A DNA stretch of 64,000 nucleotides, from NCBI GenBank assembly GCA_018222915.1, contig JAAEZI010000002.1:92653-156652 (forward strand), written 5' to 3'. The notes under the pieces are model-generated. The model was not told the DNA's origin and searched no databases. It saw nothing but the letters and a program-made list of their open reading frames with translations. Both the position numbers and the translations under genes were made by a program. The stretch comes from Algicola sp. GTDB lineage: Bacteria; Bacteroidota; Bacteroidia; Flavobacteriales; Flavobacteriaceae. Positions 10,062 through 18,301 of the stretch are shown one piece after another. The first letter of the stretch is position 1. Each line of letters starts with the position of its first letter.

Positions 10062-10089
10062 AAAAAAAAACCTTACGGTTTCTCCGTAA
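10062..10089 (-). terminator. Minus-strand terminator
   Basis: Stem TTACGG (10073-10078) with CCGTAA (10084-10089), preceded on the plus strand by nine A residues, giving a U9 tract on the minus strand. Upstream transcript unknown; possibly a second stop behind 10153-10179. Confidence 0.6.
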
Positions 10090-10152
10090 TATGGCTTAAT
10101 CAATTTCCTACAAAACGTCCTTTTTTAACCAAATGAGGAGCATGCACAAATT

Positions 10153-10179
10153 AAAAAAGTCTGGAGTTAATACCCAGAC
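10153..10179 (-). terminator. Minus-strand terminator downstream of a small ORF
   Basis: Stem GTCTGG (10159-10164) with CCAGAC (10174-10179), and an A6 run at 10153-10158 that gives a U-run on the minus strand. The nearest upstream coding candidate on that strand is the 41-residue ORF at 10333-10458. Confidence 0.55.
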
Positions 10180-10332
10180 AATTTATGATATGGGAGATTG
10201 CTAAAATTTGAATCAAAAAAAATTGAAAGTGTCTCAAAAAGACCTAAAAAAACAATTTTAGAATTAAAATTGTTGCATTCTTCTTAAGGATTTGATGACC
10301 TAAGATGTTGATTGGAACCTAAAATATCGCGT

Positions 10333-10458
10333 TCATATCTCAGTGACATGAACAGCTGTTTTGTCTTCATTATCTTGAGAAGGATAAAGCATAATAATTC
10401 CTATGGTTATCAGCATAATAAAGCAACCTGCCACAATGAGACGCAACCTTTTGTTCAT
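10333..10458 (-). CDS. Small single-pass membrane protein candidate, 41 aa
   Basis: ATG at 10458 to TGA at 10333. The product starts MNKRLRLIVAG, has one hydrophobic helix at about residues 7-25, then a polar tail with several acidic residues ending HVTEI. The positive-inside charge distribution (K3, R4, R6) fits an inner-membrane protein with its tail in the periplasm. A minus-strand terminator about 150 nt downstream supports an independent short transcript. No family recognised; conservation was not tested, so it may be a chance ORF. Confidence 0.42.
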   Translation of the reverse strand: MNKRLRLIVAGCFIMLITIGIIMLYPSQDNEDKTAVHVTEI

Positions 10459-10642
10459 AATAGATGACTTTTAGTTTCAACAAGTATTGTAGTCCAATAC
10501 TTCCGTTTATAAAATTAGTTGAATTTATTAAAATTTTGTTAAAATCAAAATATTAAATTCTCATATCCGTCAAACAACCTATTTAAGGTTCATCACTTGA
10601 GATTTTTCTTAAGAGTTTTACTGAAAATAGCTACTTTTACTT

Positions 10643-12334
10643 ATGGACAAACCAGAACTACTTCGAGTTAAAGACTTATCGATTTCCTTTTTTTCTGAAG
10701 GGAAACAGACTCAAATTATCAATCAAATATCCTATGATTTGTATCCTAATGAAATATTAGGGATTGTAGGTGAATCTGGTTCAGGAAAGTCTGTTTCTTC
10801 ACTAGCGCTTCTTGGGTTATTACCAAAAAGGATATCAAAAATAACAGGTGGTACCATCCGTTATAATGCTATTGAATTGACCAAGATTTCCAATAAAGCA
10901 TTTCAAAAACTCAGAGGAAAAGAGATTGCGATGATTTTTCAAGAACCAATGAGTTCCTTGAACCCTTCAATGACTTGTGGTAAACAAGTACTTGAAATTT
11001 TACTGCAGCATACCTCACTTAACAAGGATGCTGCTAAAGAAGAAGTCCTCAAGTTATTTGAAAAAGTAAAATTACCACTGCCTGATCGGGTTTATAATGC
11101 CTATCCACATGAAATTTCTGGTGGTCAAAAACAACGGGTTATGATAGCCATGGCCATTGCTTGTAAACCAAAAATTTTGGTGGCAGATGAACCCACCACG
11201 GCATTGGATGTCACGGTACAAAAAGAAATCATTGCACTATTAAAGCAATTACAAAAAGAAGAACAGATGAGTGTGATATTTATTTCACACGATTTATCAC
11301 TTGTTTCTGAGATTGCCGATCGTGTTTTGGTTATGTACAAAGGAGATATCGTAGAACAAGGTCCTGTAGCAAGAATATTTAACGCGCCACAAAAATTATA
11401 TACTAAGGCACTGATCAATTCTAGACCTTCTATGGATAAGCGATTGAAACAACTTCCCACGATTGATGATTTCATCAATGATACTGCAAATGACGCTGTT
11501 GTAACTTCAGAGGAACGCTTACTTAAACTCCGACAACTTTATGACAAGGCGCCACTTTTAGAGGTCTTAAACTTGGAAAAAACATACATTTCAAAATCAG
11601 GCTGGTTTTCAAAACCAGAAAGTTTCAAAGCCGTAGATAATGTGTCATTTAAATTATATGAAGGTGAAACTTTAGGTCTGGTTGGTGAATCCGGATGTGG
11701 AAAATCGACATTATCTAACGCGATATTGCAATTAGATAAGCCCACAGCAGGATCAATTTTATATCAAGGTGTGGACATTACAAAACTTACAAATTCGCAA
11801 ATAAGACGATTGCGGAAAGACATACAAATAATTTTTCAAGATCCATATGCCTCATTAAACCCTCGACTTACAGTTGGTAAAGCTATTACAGAGCCAATGA
11901 AAGTTCATGGTATTGGTTCAACAGACGATGATAGAATTAACAAGGCTAAAGAACTACTTGTAAAAGTAGGTTTAGACGACAGCTACTTTGACCGTTATCC
12001 CCATGAATTTTCCGGAGGACAGCGTCAGAGAATTGGTATTGCACGTGCCGTTGCCCTGGAACCAAAACTAATTATCTGCGATGAATCTGTATCTGCATTA
12101 GATATTTCTGTTCAAGCACAAGTTTTAAATTTACTCAACGAATTAAAAAATAACTACGGGTTTACCTATATTTTCATTTCACATGACTTGGCTGTAGTCA
12201 AATACATGTCTGATCAACTAATTGTCATGAATCAAGGAAAAATTGAAGAAATGGGAGATGCCGATCATATCTACAAGTCGCCAAAAACGGCATACACTAA
12301 AAAACTTATTCATGCTATTCCGAAAGGATTATAG
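10643..12334 (+). CDS. Peptide-type ABC transporter ATPase, two fused nucleotide-binding domains
   Basis: 563 residues made of two complete ABC ATPase domains. The first has Walker A GESGSGKS (43-50), signature ISGGQKQR and Walker B ILVADEPTTALD; the second has GESGCGKS, FSGGQRQR and LIICDESVSALD. This is a DppD-DppF (OppD-OppF) fusion as in GsiA and YejF, which energises import of oligopeptides or similar solutes. An oligopeptide-type C-terminal extension follows each domain. The second Walker B reads DES where DEP is usual; the catalytic glutamate is retained. No permease or binding-protein gene adjoins it, so partner subunits are encoded elsewhere. A strong terminator overlaps the stop codon. 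Confidence 0.9.
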   Translation: MDKPELLRVKDLSISFFSEGKQTQIINQISYDLYPNEILGIVGESGSGKSVSSLALLGLLPKRISKITGGTIRYNAIELTKISNKAFQKLRGKEIAMIFQEPMSSLNPSMTCGKQVLEILLQHTSLNKDAAKEEVLKLFEKVKLPLPDRVYNAYPHEISGGQKQRVMIAMAIACKPKILVADEPTTALDVTVQKEIIALLKQLQKEEQMSVIFISHDLSLVSEIADRVLVMYKGDIVEQGPVARIFNAPQKLYTKALINSRPSMDKRLKQLPTIDDFINDTANDAVVTSEERLLKLRQLYDKAPLLEVLNLEKTYISKSGWFSKPESFKAVDNVSFKLYEGETLGLVGESGCGKSTLSNAILQLDKPTAGSILYQGVDITKLTNSQIRRLRKDIQIIFQDPYASLNPRLTVGKAITEPMKVHGIGSTDDDRINKAKELLVKVGLDDSYFDRYPHEFSGGQRQRIGIARAVALEPKLIICDESVSALDISVQAQVLNLLNELKNNYGFTYIFISHDLAVVKYMSDQLIVMNQGKIEEMGDADHIYKSPKTAYTKKLIHAIPKGL

Positions 12335-12349
12335 CATGAATATTTTTTT
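12309..12349 (+). terminator. Terminator overlapping the 3' end of the ABC ATPase gene
   Basis: Perfect 10-bp stem TTCATGCTAT (12309-12318) with ATAGCATGAA (12331-12340), followed by TATTTTTTTA. The stem includes the last codons and the TAG stop (12332-12334), so the terminator is partly coding. Confidence 0.75.
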
Positions 12350-12433
12350 AGTTAGGGTTAAGATATTTTTGAGCAATCTTAAAGTGTTTTGAAAACTCGC
12401 TAGAAGCTTGTTCTCAGTCAATGTAGGTTTAGG

Positions 12434-12489
12434 TAGATTTGGGGCAAAAAAGTTCATTTGGTTAAAATTTATGATAGATTTGGGGCAAA
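12434..12489. repeat. Two 15-bp direct repeats
   Basis: TAGATTTGGGGCAAA at 12434-12448 and 12475-12489, start to start 41 bp. The GGGG core stands out in AT-rich surroundings. Function unknown. Confidence 0.7.
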
Positions 12490-12672
12490 TCATAAAAGTT
12501 AGTAAACAGTAAATTTGGTTATTTCGATTTGGTTCTGCTAATATGAAACTTATTTTCAATTTATCAGTTTAAATACATAATAAATCGATGAAATACACAT
12601 AATTTTAACATTTTAGCCCTATAAAAGCGTATTTTCTTACAAATAAACCTCATTATTATTTCTTTTTAAAAT

Positions 12673-12697
12673 AAAAAAGCCACTTCAAAAGTGGCTT
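12673..12697 (-). terminator. scoAB terminator
   Basis: Stem AAGCCACTT (12677-12685) with AAGTGGCTT (12689-12697), and an A-run on the left giving a U-run on the minus strand. Situated 27 nt past the scoB stop. Confidence 0.85.
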
Positions 12698-12723
12698 AGA
12701 TTTTCTATTAAGAGAGGAAAATT

Positions 12724-13377
12724 TTAAATGTCCATTTCAGGAATGTCTCCATCAATGATTAAAGTTCCTTCCGTAGCATTTTCAATAGTTTCTACAGAAA
12801 CTCCTGGTGCACGCTCTAAAAGTTTAAATCCGTTAGGTGTTACTTCCAAAACAGCTAAATTAGTCACCACTTTTTTTACACAGCCCACACCAGTTAGCGG
12901 TAAAGAACAGCGTTTCAATAACTTTGATGCACCTGCACGATTTGTATGCATCATGGCTACGATGATATTTTCTGCGCTAGCTACTAAATCCATGGCTCCG
13001 CCCATTCCCTTCACCATTTTTCCAGGAATTTTCCAATTAGCGATATCACCATTTTCAGCCACTTCCATAGCACCTAAAATCGTAAGGTCCACATGCTGAC
13101 CGCGAATCATTGAAAAACTCATAGCCGAATCAAAAAAACTTGCACCAGGTAAGGTGGTTATGGTCTGTTTGCCCGCATTGATGATATCGGCATCTTCTTC
13201 TCCTTCAAAAGGGAATGGTCCCATTCCTAAGACACCATTTTCACTTTGAAATTCTACTTCAATATCATCTCTCACATAATTAGCTACCAACGTCGGAATT
13301 CCGATTCCGAGATTCACATAATAGCCATCTTGAACTTCTTTAGCGATACGTTTTGCAATGCCGTTTTTATCTAACAT
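12724..13377 (-). CDS. scoB: 3-oxoacid CoA-transferase subunit B
   Basis: 217 residues, the normal length for the beta subunit. It carries the SENG catalytic motif with the active-site glutamate E46 (EFQSENGVLGMGPFP), an early glycine-rich stretch (YVNLGIGIPT), and GGAMDLV further on. Together with subunit A it moves CoA from succinyl-CoA (or acetyl-CoA) to acetoacetate or a related oxoacid in the cytoplasm. The start is 2 nt from the subunit A stop, so the two are translationally coupled in one operon that ends at the terminator at 12673-12697. Acetate rather than succinate donor specificity cannot be read from the sequence. Confidence 0.93.
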   Translation of the reverse strand: MLDKNGIAKRIAKEVQDGYYVNLGIGIPTLVANYVRDDIEVEFQSENGVLGMGPFPFEGEEDADIINAGKQTITTLPGASFFDSAMSFSMIRGQHVDLTILGAMEVAENGDIANWKIPGKMVKGMGGAMDLVASAENIIVAMMHTNRAGASKLLKRCSLPLTGVGCVKKVVTNLAVLEVTPNGFKLLERAPGVSVETIENATEGTLIIDGDIPEMDI

Positions 13378-13379
13378 AA

Positions 13380-14081
13380 TTAATTTCTTTGTCTTACAGT
13401 TCGTTGTTCAATTCGTTTCTCATAACGTTCTCCTTTAAATATACGTTGCACGAATATACCAGGTATATGTATTTGGTTTGGATCAAGGGTTCCAACAGGT
13501 ACTAGCTCTTCTACTTCGGCAACTGTAATCGTTGCTGCTCCACACATATTCGGATTGAAATTACGAGCTGTCCCTTTGAATATAAGGTTACCTGCTTCAT
13601 CCCCTTTCCAAGCTTTTACGAATGCAAAGTCTGCTCTAAAAGCATGTTCTAAGACATACATTTTACCGTCAAACTCTCGTGTCTCTTTACCTTCGGCAAC
13701 TTCCGTACCATATCCTGCTGGTGTGTAAATAGCTGGAAATCCTGCCTGAGCTGCCCTACAACGCTCTGCGAGTGTGCCCTGTGGAATTAATTCAACCTCT
13801 AGTTCACCAGATAGCATCTGGCGCTCAAATTCATCATTTTCTCCCACATAAGAAGAGGTCATTTTATCTATTTGCTTGCCTTGTAATAATAGTCCTAACC
13901 CAAAATCATCAACTCCCGCATTGTTGGAAATACATTTTAATCCTTTGACGCCCAATCGTACTAATTCTGCGATCGCATTTTCAGGAATACCAGATAGGCC
14001 AAAACCACCAAACATAAAGGTCATATTATCTGAAACGCCTTTTAGCGCCTCCTGAACATTCACCACTTTTTTACTTATCAT
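13380..14081 (-). CDS. scoA: 3-oxoacid CoA-transferase subunit A
   Basis: 233 residues. Family features are the N-terminal [14 protein letters not shown] motif (glycine loop binding CoA), [31 protein letters not shown] and [10 protein letters not shown], all typical of the alpha subunit of succinyl-CoA:3-ketoacid CoA-transferase. It forms a heteromer with the product of the gene immediately downstream (2-nt gap). The likely role is use or salvage of ketone bodies and branched-chain amino acid carbon. Start ATG at 14081 is well placed; no alternative is needed. Confidence 0.93.
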   Translation of the reverse strand: MISKKVVNVQEALKGVSDNMTFMFGGFGLSGIPENAIAELVRLGVKGLKCISNNAGVDDFGLGLLLQGKQIDKMTSSYVGENDEFERQMLSGELEVELIPQGTLAERCRAAQAGFPAIYTPAGYGTEVAEGKETREFDGKMYVLEHAFRADFAFVKAWKGDEAGNLIFKGTARNFNPNMCGAATITVAEVEELVPVGTLDPNQIHIPGIFVQRIFKGERYEKRIEQRTVRQRN

Positions 14082-14114
14082 TTGTTCTCTAATTTGTCAA
14101 GTGAAAATTACGAA

Positions 14115-14144
14115 ATAAAAAAGCCATTCAAAAATGAATGACTT
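14115..14144 (-). terminator. Terminator downstream of the PBP1A gene
   Basis: Stem AAGCCATTCA / TGAATGACTT (14121-14144) with one internal C-A mismatch, preceded by an A-run that gives a U-run on the minus strand. It lies 25 nt past the stop at 14169 and upstream of scoA. Confidence 0.65.
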
Positions 14145-14168
14145 GCCTTTTTCTTTCCTATAAAAAGA

Positions 14169-16526
14169 TTAAAAATCGATAACGCCATCTAATTCATCCA
14201 CTGGATCATTGCCATCGCCATCATTACCTTCCCATTTACTACAATCAACTTCAATGGATAAATTTGCTGGTTTCTCAAATTCTTCTTTAGAAATACCTAA
14301 TTCTTCATCTGCATAACAAGCTTTCATATACAAGCCCCAGATTGGTAGAGCCATAGATGCTCCTTGACCATAGCCAAGACTTCTAAAATGAGCTGCTCTG
14401 TCTTCTGCGCCTACCCAAACACCCGTGACTAAATTTGGAACCATTCCCATGAACCAACCATCACTTTGATTTTGAGTTGTCCCTGTTTTTCCTGCAATTG
14501 GATTCGTTAATTCGTAAGGATAACCTGTAATTATTTCCTTATACACTGGTGCATTCACCGCCCAAGTATGCCATAAACGTTTTCCTGAACCAGACTTGGT
14601 AACACCTTCCATCAAATTAATGGTGGTATAAGCCACTTCGGCACTCAAAACATCTTTGGTTTCTGGCGTAAATTGATATAAAACGGTTCCATTTTTATCC
14701 TCGATACGTGTGACCATAACAGGTTTGTTGTAAACACCTTTGTTAGCAAAAGTCGCGTAGGCGGCTACCATTTCGTAAACGCTAATGTCCGGCGTTCCTA
14801 AAGCTATGGCAGGCACAGCAGGAATATCAGAATCTATACCTAAATTTTTAACCATATCAATAACAGGTTCTGGTCCTACCTTATCCATTAGACGTGCTGT
14901 GGCAGTATTCACTGAATTTGCCAACGCATCTTTTAGTGTTAGAAATCCATCATAACGACCGTTTGAATTTTTGGCCGTCCAAGGCAAGGGGTTTCCATAT
15001 TTATTAGCCTCAATCGTAATTTGTTGTTGTGGAATAGTATCACAAGGAGACAAATGAAGCTGATCAATTGCCGTGGCATAGACAAAAGGTTTGAACGTAG
15101 AACCAACTTGTCGTTTTCCTTTTTTAACATGATCATACTGAAAATGTCTAAAATTCATCCCACCAACCCAGGCTTTCACATGACCTGTTTGTGGATCCAT
15201 AGACATCATACCTGGTTGTAGAAACGATTTATAATAGCGCATAGAATCTATTGGCTTCAATACCGTATCGACTTCACTAGCCTTACCATTCACCCATTTG
15301 AAAACTGTCATCTGAGTTGGTTTTTCAAAGGAATCACGAATTTCCTTTTCTGATTTACCTGCCGCCTTCATAATTCTCCATCGTTCTGATCGCGACATAC
15401 TTCGGTTTAGTAAATCTTCTATTTCCTTTTCACTTAATTCAAGAAAAGGCGCTGTTTTATTTTGTTTCGGCGTGTTTTGACTATCAAATACTGCTTGTAA
15501 TCTCGGCATGTGTCTTGCCACAGCATCCTCTGCATATCTTTGCATTCTGGAATCTATGGTCGTATATATTTTGAGTCCGTCATTATATAAATTGTATTTA
15601 GAGCCATCGGGTTTTGGATTTTCTTTAATCCAATCTTTCATAAATTCATCTAAATACGCTCTAAAATATGTCGCTGTTCCTTCCCTATGAGATTCAGGAG
15701 AATAATTAAGTCCCAACTCTGTTGCTTGTAAACTGTCTTTTTTTTGTTCTGAAATGTACTCGTATTTGTACATCTGAGCGAGCACGACATCTCTTCTGTT
15801 TTTGGTGCCTTCTGGATTACGATGCGGTCTTGGATTGTAGAGCGATGAGTTCTTAAACATGCCAACGAGCATTGCAGACTCTTTCAGTGTCAATTCCTTT
15901 GGTTCTTTACCGAAATAAATTCTTGAGGCACTTCTGATACCATCGGCATTATTTCCGAAGTCATAGATATTAAAATACATCGCAATGATCTCTTCTTTTG
16001 TGTACTGACGTTCAAGACGAATGGCAATAACCCATTCTTTAACTTTTTGAACCACACGCATAAATCGGTTTGAGGATACCTGCTTTGTAAATAACTGCTT
16101 CGCCAACTGCTGTGAAATCGTACTTGCACCACCACCTTTACCTAACTTAGCAATGGCTCTTAATGTTCCTCGGAAATCAATTCCAGAATGATCAAAATAC
16201 CGGATGTCTTCAGTCGCAACTAAGGCATCGACCAAGTCCTTTGGTAATTCTTCAAAATCAACGGGTGTTCTATTGTCTTCAAGATAAAATTTCCCGAGCG
16301 TTTTATTGTCTGAAGAAATGACCTCTGTAGCCAAGAATGTTTTTGGATTTTCAAGAATGGTATGATCGGGCATCTCTCCTAAGAGTCCCCAAGAAGCCAA
16401 TAAGAACATTCCGAAAAAGGCGATGACTCCACCTGCAAAGATGATCCAAAAACGTCTTACGTATTTAGAAAAGTCTTGCGTAGGTTTCTTAACAGGTTTC
16501 TTCTTTGTTGCTGTTTTTTTTGCCAT
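14169..16526 (-). CDS. Class A penicillin-binding protein 1A (bifunctional transglycosylase/transpeptidase)
   Basis: 785 residues from the ATG at 16526; an in-frame TTG lies two codons further out but the ATG start (MAKKTATKKK) is preferred. Basic cytoplasmic N terminus, one membrane helix at about 26-46, then a GT51 transglycosylase with EDIRYFDHSGID and GGASTISQQLAKQLF. The transpeptidase has SxxK at S476-K479 (GSTFKPF), an SVN motif (ANSVNTAT) and K680-T-G (GKTGTTQ). It polymerises and cross-links peptidoglycan in the periplasm. The C terminus is short and acidic. It lies 2 nt behind gldH in the apparent operon ricT-gldH-PBP1A. Confidence 0.94.
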   Translation of the reverse strand: MAKKTATKKKPVKKPTQDFSKYVRRFWIIFAGGVIAFFGMFLLASWGLLGEMPDHTILENPKTFLATEVISSDNKTLGKFYLEDNRTPVDFEELPKDLVDALVATEDIRYFDHSGIDFRGTLRAIAKLGKGGGASTISQQLAKQLFTKQVSSNRFMRVVQKVKEWVIAIRLERQYTKEEIIAMYFNIYDFGNNADGIRSASRIYFGKEPKELTLKESAMLVGMFKNSSLYNPRPHRNPEGTKNRRDVVLAQMYKYEYISEQKKDSLQATELGLNYSPESHREGTATYFRAYLDEFMKDWIKENPKPDGSKYNLYNDGLKIYTTIDSRMQRYAEDAVARHMPRLQAVFDSQNTPKQNKTAPFLELSEKEIEDLLNRSMSRSERWRIMKAAGKSEKEIRDSFEKPTQMTVFKWVNGKASEVDTVLKPIDSMRYYKSFLQPGMMSMDPQTGHVKAWVGGMNFRHFQYDHVKKGKRQVGSTFKPFVYATAIDQLHLSPCDTIPQQQITIEANKYGNPLPWTAKNSNGRYDGFLTLKDALANSVNTATARLMDKVGPEPVIDMVKNLGIDSDIPAVPAIALGTPDISVYEMVAAYATFANKGVYNKPVMVTRIEDKNGTVLYQFTPETKDVLSAEVAYTTINLMEGVTKSGSGKRLWHTWAVNAPVYKEIITGYPYELTNPIAGKTGTTQNQSDGWFMGMVPNLVTGVWVGAEDRAAHFRSLGYGQGASMALPIWGLYMKACYADEELGISKEEFEKPANLSIEVDCSKWEGNDGDGNDPVDELDGVIDF

Positions 16527-16528
16527 AA

Positions 16529-17032
16529 TCAATTTGTTTTTGAATGTTCAATTCTAAAACCAATATCTGTAATACCTTCTAATTTATCAACACCTTCAAC
16601 AGTCCCATTTTTTCTCATAGCATGTTGAATATTGACAGTATATTCGCCACTTTCCTCAAATACAAACGGGTCGATATAGCCTTTGTACCACAATTTATTC
16701 TCTTTCAAATCTGTAAATCCAGTTCCCATAAAAGTCCCATCTGGATATGCCATTCTATACTCCAAAGTGTCTTTTAATGTTTTTCCATTAGGATACCCTA
16801 ACTCTACAATTAAAAATAAATTACTGAATTTATAATTTTCTGTATTCCTCAGGTTCACGAATAAGTTATAGGCATTTATCGTATCAGGCGGTGTAAACTT
16901 AAATTCTATACGCTCATCCTTATCCCACTCGTCAGGTACTGATTGATACTCGTCAAAAACTCGGTCGTTATCACAAGAAGCTAGTGTCATCAGGACAAAC
17001 AAACCAAGGATGCAATACTTATTTTTTTGCAT
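16529..17032 (-). CDS. gldH: Gliding motility lipoprotein GldH
   Basis: 167 residues from the ATG at 17032 (MQKNKYCILG), chosen because it gives a clean lipoprotein signal ending at the lipobox LASC with C20; longer in-frame starts would bury it and overlap the upstream gene. The mature part is beta-rich (FVNLRNTENYKFSNLFLIVEL, GDIGFRIE-type ending TDIGFRIEH) as in GldH of Flavobacterium johnsoniae, a lipoprotein required for gliding and linked to type IX secretion. It overlaps the 3' end of the ricT-like gene by 14 nt and runs into the PBP1A gene after 2 nt. This order is common in related genomes. Confidence 0.85.
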   Translation of the reverse strand: MQKNKYCILGLFVLMTLASCDNDRVFDEYQSVPDEWDKDERIEFKFTPPDTINAYNLFVNLRNTENYKFSNLFLIVELGYPNGKTLKDTLEYRMAYPDGTFMGTGFTDLKENKLWYKGYIDPFVFEESGEYTVNIQHAMRKNGTVEGVDKLEGITDIGFRIEHSKTN

Positions 17033-18194
17033 TGTTATTATTTGATTTATTGCGACGTCTTTTCTTCCCTTTATTATTTCTACGTTTGTTTTTACGTCTT
17101 GGACTATCAAAACGTGTTAAACTATCTTGACCCACAACGTTTTCAAACTCTGTTTTAGTATCTTCAATAAGTTCAGATGCGTATTCTTCAAGGCTGGCAA
17201 CTTTTTCCTTTCGTTTGTTTTTTTCAATAATTTCATTTGCCTGTGCTGTCGTCAATTTATGCCAGTTCATCCATTCCCCTTCATAAGCATACCACATATG
17301 ACCTTTAAATATGTCTGTCTTTTGACAAACTGCTTTTCCCTTTTCGGTATATAAGCGTGTTTCTGTTTTTGGGAAGGCCTTTAAGGCATCAAGATAAGCA
17401 TCTAATTCATAATTAAGACAGCATTTTAACTTCCCACATTGTCCTGCCAATTTTAATGGATTCAAGGATAATTGCTGGTATCTAGCCGCAGACGTGCTCA
17501 CCGATCTAAAATCAGTTAGCCAAGTTGAGCAACAAAGTTCTCGACCACAGGACCCAATACCTCCAAGACGTGCAGCTTCTTGACGGAAACCTACTTGCTT
17601 CATTTCAATGCGTGTTCTAAACTCTCGAGCGAACACTTTGATTAATTCTCTAAAATCAACACGTTCTTCAGCTGTATAATAGAATGTCGCTTTACTTGCA
17701 TCACCTTGATATTCGATATCCGAAATCTTCATCTTTAGATTTAGATCAATAGCAAATTGCCTGGCCTTCACCTTCATAGGCTCCTCTTTGTCTCTGGCAG
17801 CAGACCATACATCAATATCTTTTTGACTGGCTTTACGGTAAATTTTTAAAACGTTTTCACTATCATCGATAGCAATTTTTTTACGTTTCATTTGTATTCT
17901 CACCAACTCGCCTGTAAGCGTCACCATCCCGATATCATGACCCGTTTTGGCTTGGGTCGCTACGATATCTCCGATACTTAATGTGAGATTTTCGGTGTTT
18001 TTATAATATTGCTTTCGCCCATTTTTAAATCGGACTTCCACGCCAATAAATGGGTCTTGTCCTTGTGGTAACGACATGTTGGCCAACCAATCAAAAACAG
18101 TCAGTTTATTACAGCTATCTGTGCCGCAAGTCCCATTGTTTTTGCATCCTTTCGGTTGTCCATCCTTTCCAGTTGAGCAACTGTTACAACTCAT
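17019..18194 (-). CDS. ricT: PSP1-domain protein, RicT (YaaT)-like
   Basis: 391 residues from the ATG at 18194; an upstream in-frame TTG is less likely. The N terminus is rich in cysteine (SCNSCSTGKDGQPKGCKNNGTC begins at residue 2), followed by a PSP1 domain containing the conserved GGIGSCGRELCCSTWL and QCGKLKCCLNYE cysteine motifs, and a C-terminal tail of lysine, arginine and asparagine. In Bacillus subtilis RicT forms an iron-sulfur complex with RicA and RicF that assists RNA processing; whether that role holds here is inference, as neither partner is in the window. The basic tail suggests nucleic-acid contact. Confidence 0.82.
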   Translation of the reverse strand: MSCNSCSTGKDGQPKGCKNNGTCGTDSCNKLTVFDWLANMSLPQGQDPFIGVEVRFKNGRKQYYKNTENLTLSIGDIVATQAKTGHDIGMVTLTGELVRIQMKRKKIAIDDSENVLKIYRKASQKDIDVWSAARDKEEPMKVKARQFAIDLNLKMKISDIEYQGDASKATFYYTAEERVDFRELIKVFAREFRTRIEMKQVGFRQEAARLGGIGSCGRELCCSTWLTDFRSVSTSAARYQQLSLNPLKLAGQCGKLKCCLNYELDAYLDALKAFPKTETRLYTEKGKAVCQKTDIFKGHMWYAYEGEWMNWHKLTTAQANEIIEKNKRKEKVASLEEYASELIEDTKTEFENVVGQDSLTRFDSPRRKNKRRNNKGKKRRRNKSNNNNAKK

Positions 18195-18301
18195 GAAATT
18201 ATATATAAAATTCGACAACTCTCAGTGTTGTCAAATGGCGATTAATAATTATTTTGAAATGTAAAGATAAGATTATTATAATGACTTAAAAAAGGCCTGA
18301 C

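Larger units (their letters stand above)
9952..10642. other. Intergenic region upstream of the M43 protease, 691 bp
   Basis: Holds a tandem 10-bp repeat ATGTGTTAAT/ATGTGTTAAA (9970-9989), an imperfect palindrome ACGATAACGTTTTCGT (10032-10047), two minus-strand terminators (10062-10089 and 10153-10179), an inverted repeat ACAATTTTA-GAAT-TAAAATTGT (10252-10273), and one small ORF at 10333-10458. No other convincing coding sequence is visible. Confidence 0.7.
12335..12723. other. Convergent intergenic region, 389 bp
   Basis: Lies between the ABC ATPase (plus) and scoB (minus). It contains the right half of the ATPase terminator, a 15-bp direct repeat TAGATTTGGGGCAAA (12434-12448 and 12475-12489), and the scoB terminator at 12673-12697. 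The open frame on the minus strand here (76 codons) has no family features and is probably spurious. Confidence 0.6.

Noticed and set aside
10090-10152. An 11-codon minus-strand frame (MLLIWLKKDVL)
   Set aside because: Too short and without a promoter or conservation evidence.
12329-12559. A 76-codon minus-strand frame past the ABC ATPase
   Set aside because: It starts inside a terminator region, has no signal peptide or domain features and lies in AT-rich sequence with repeats.
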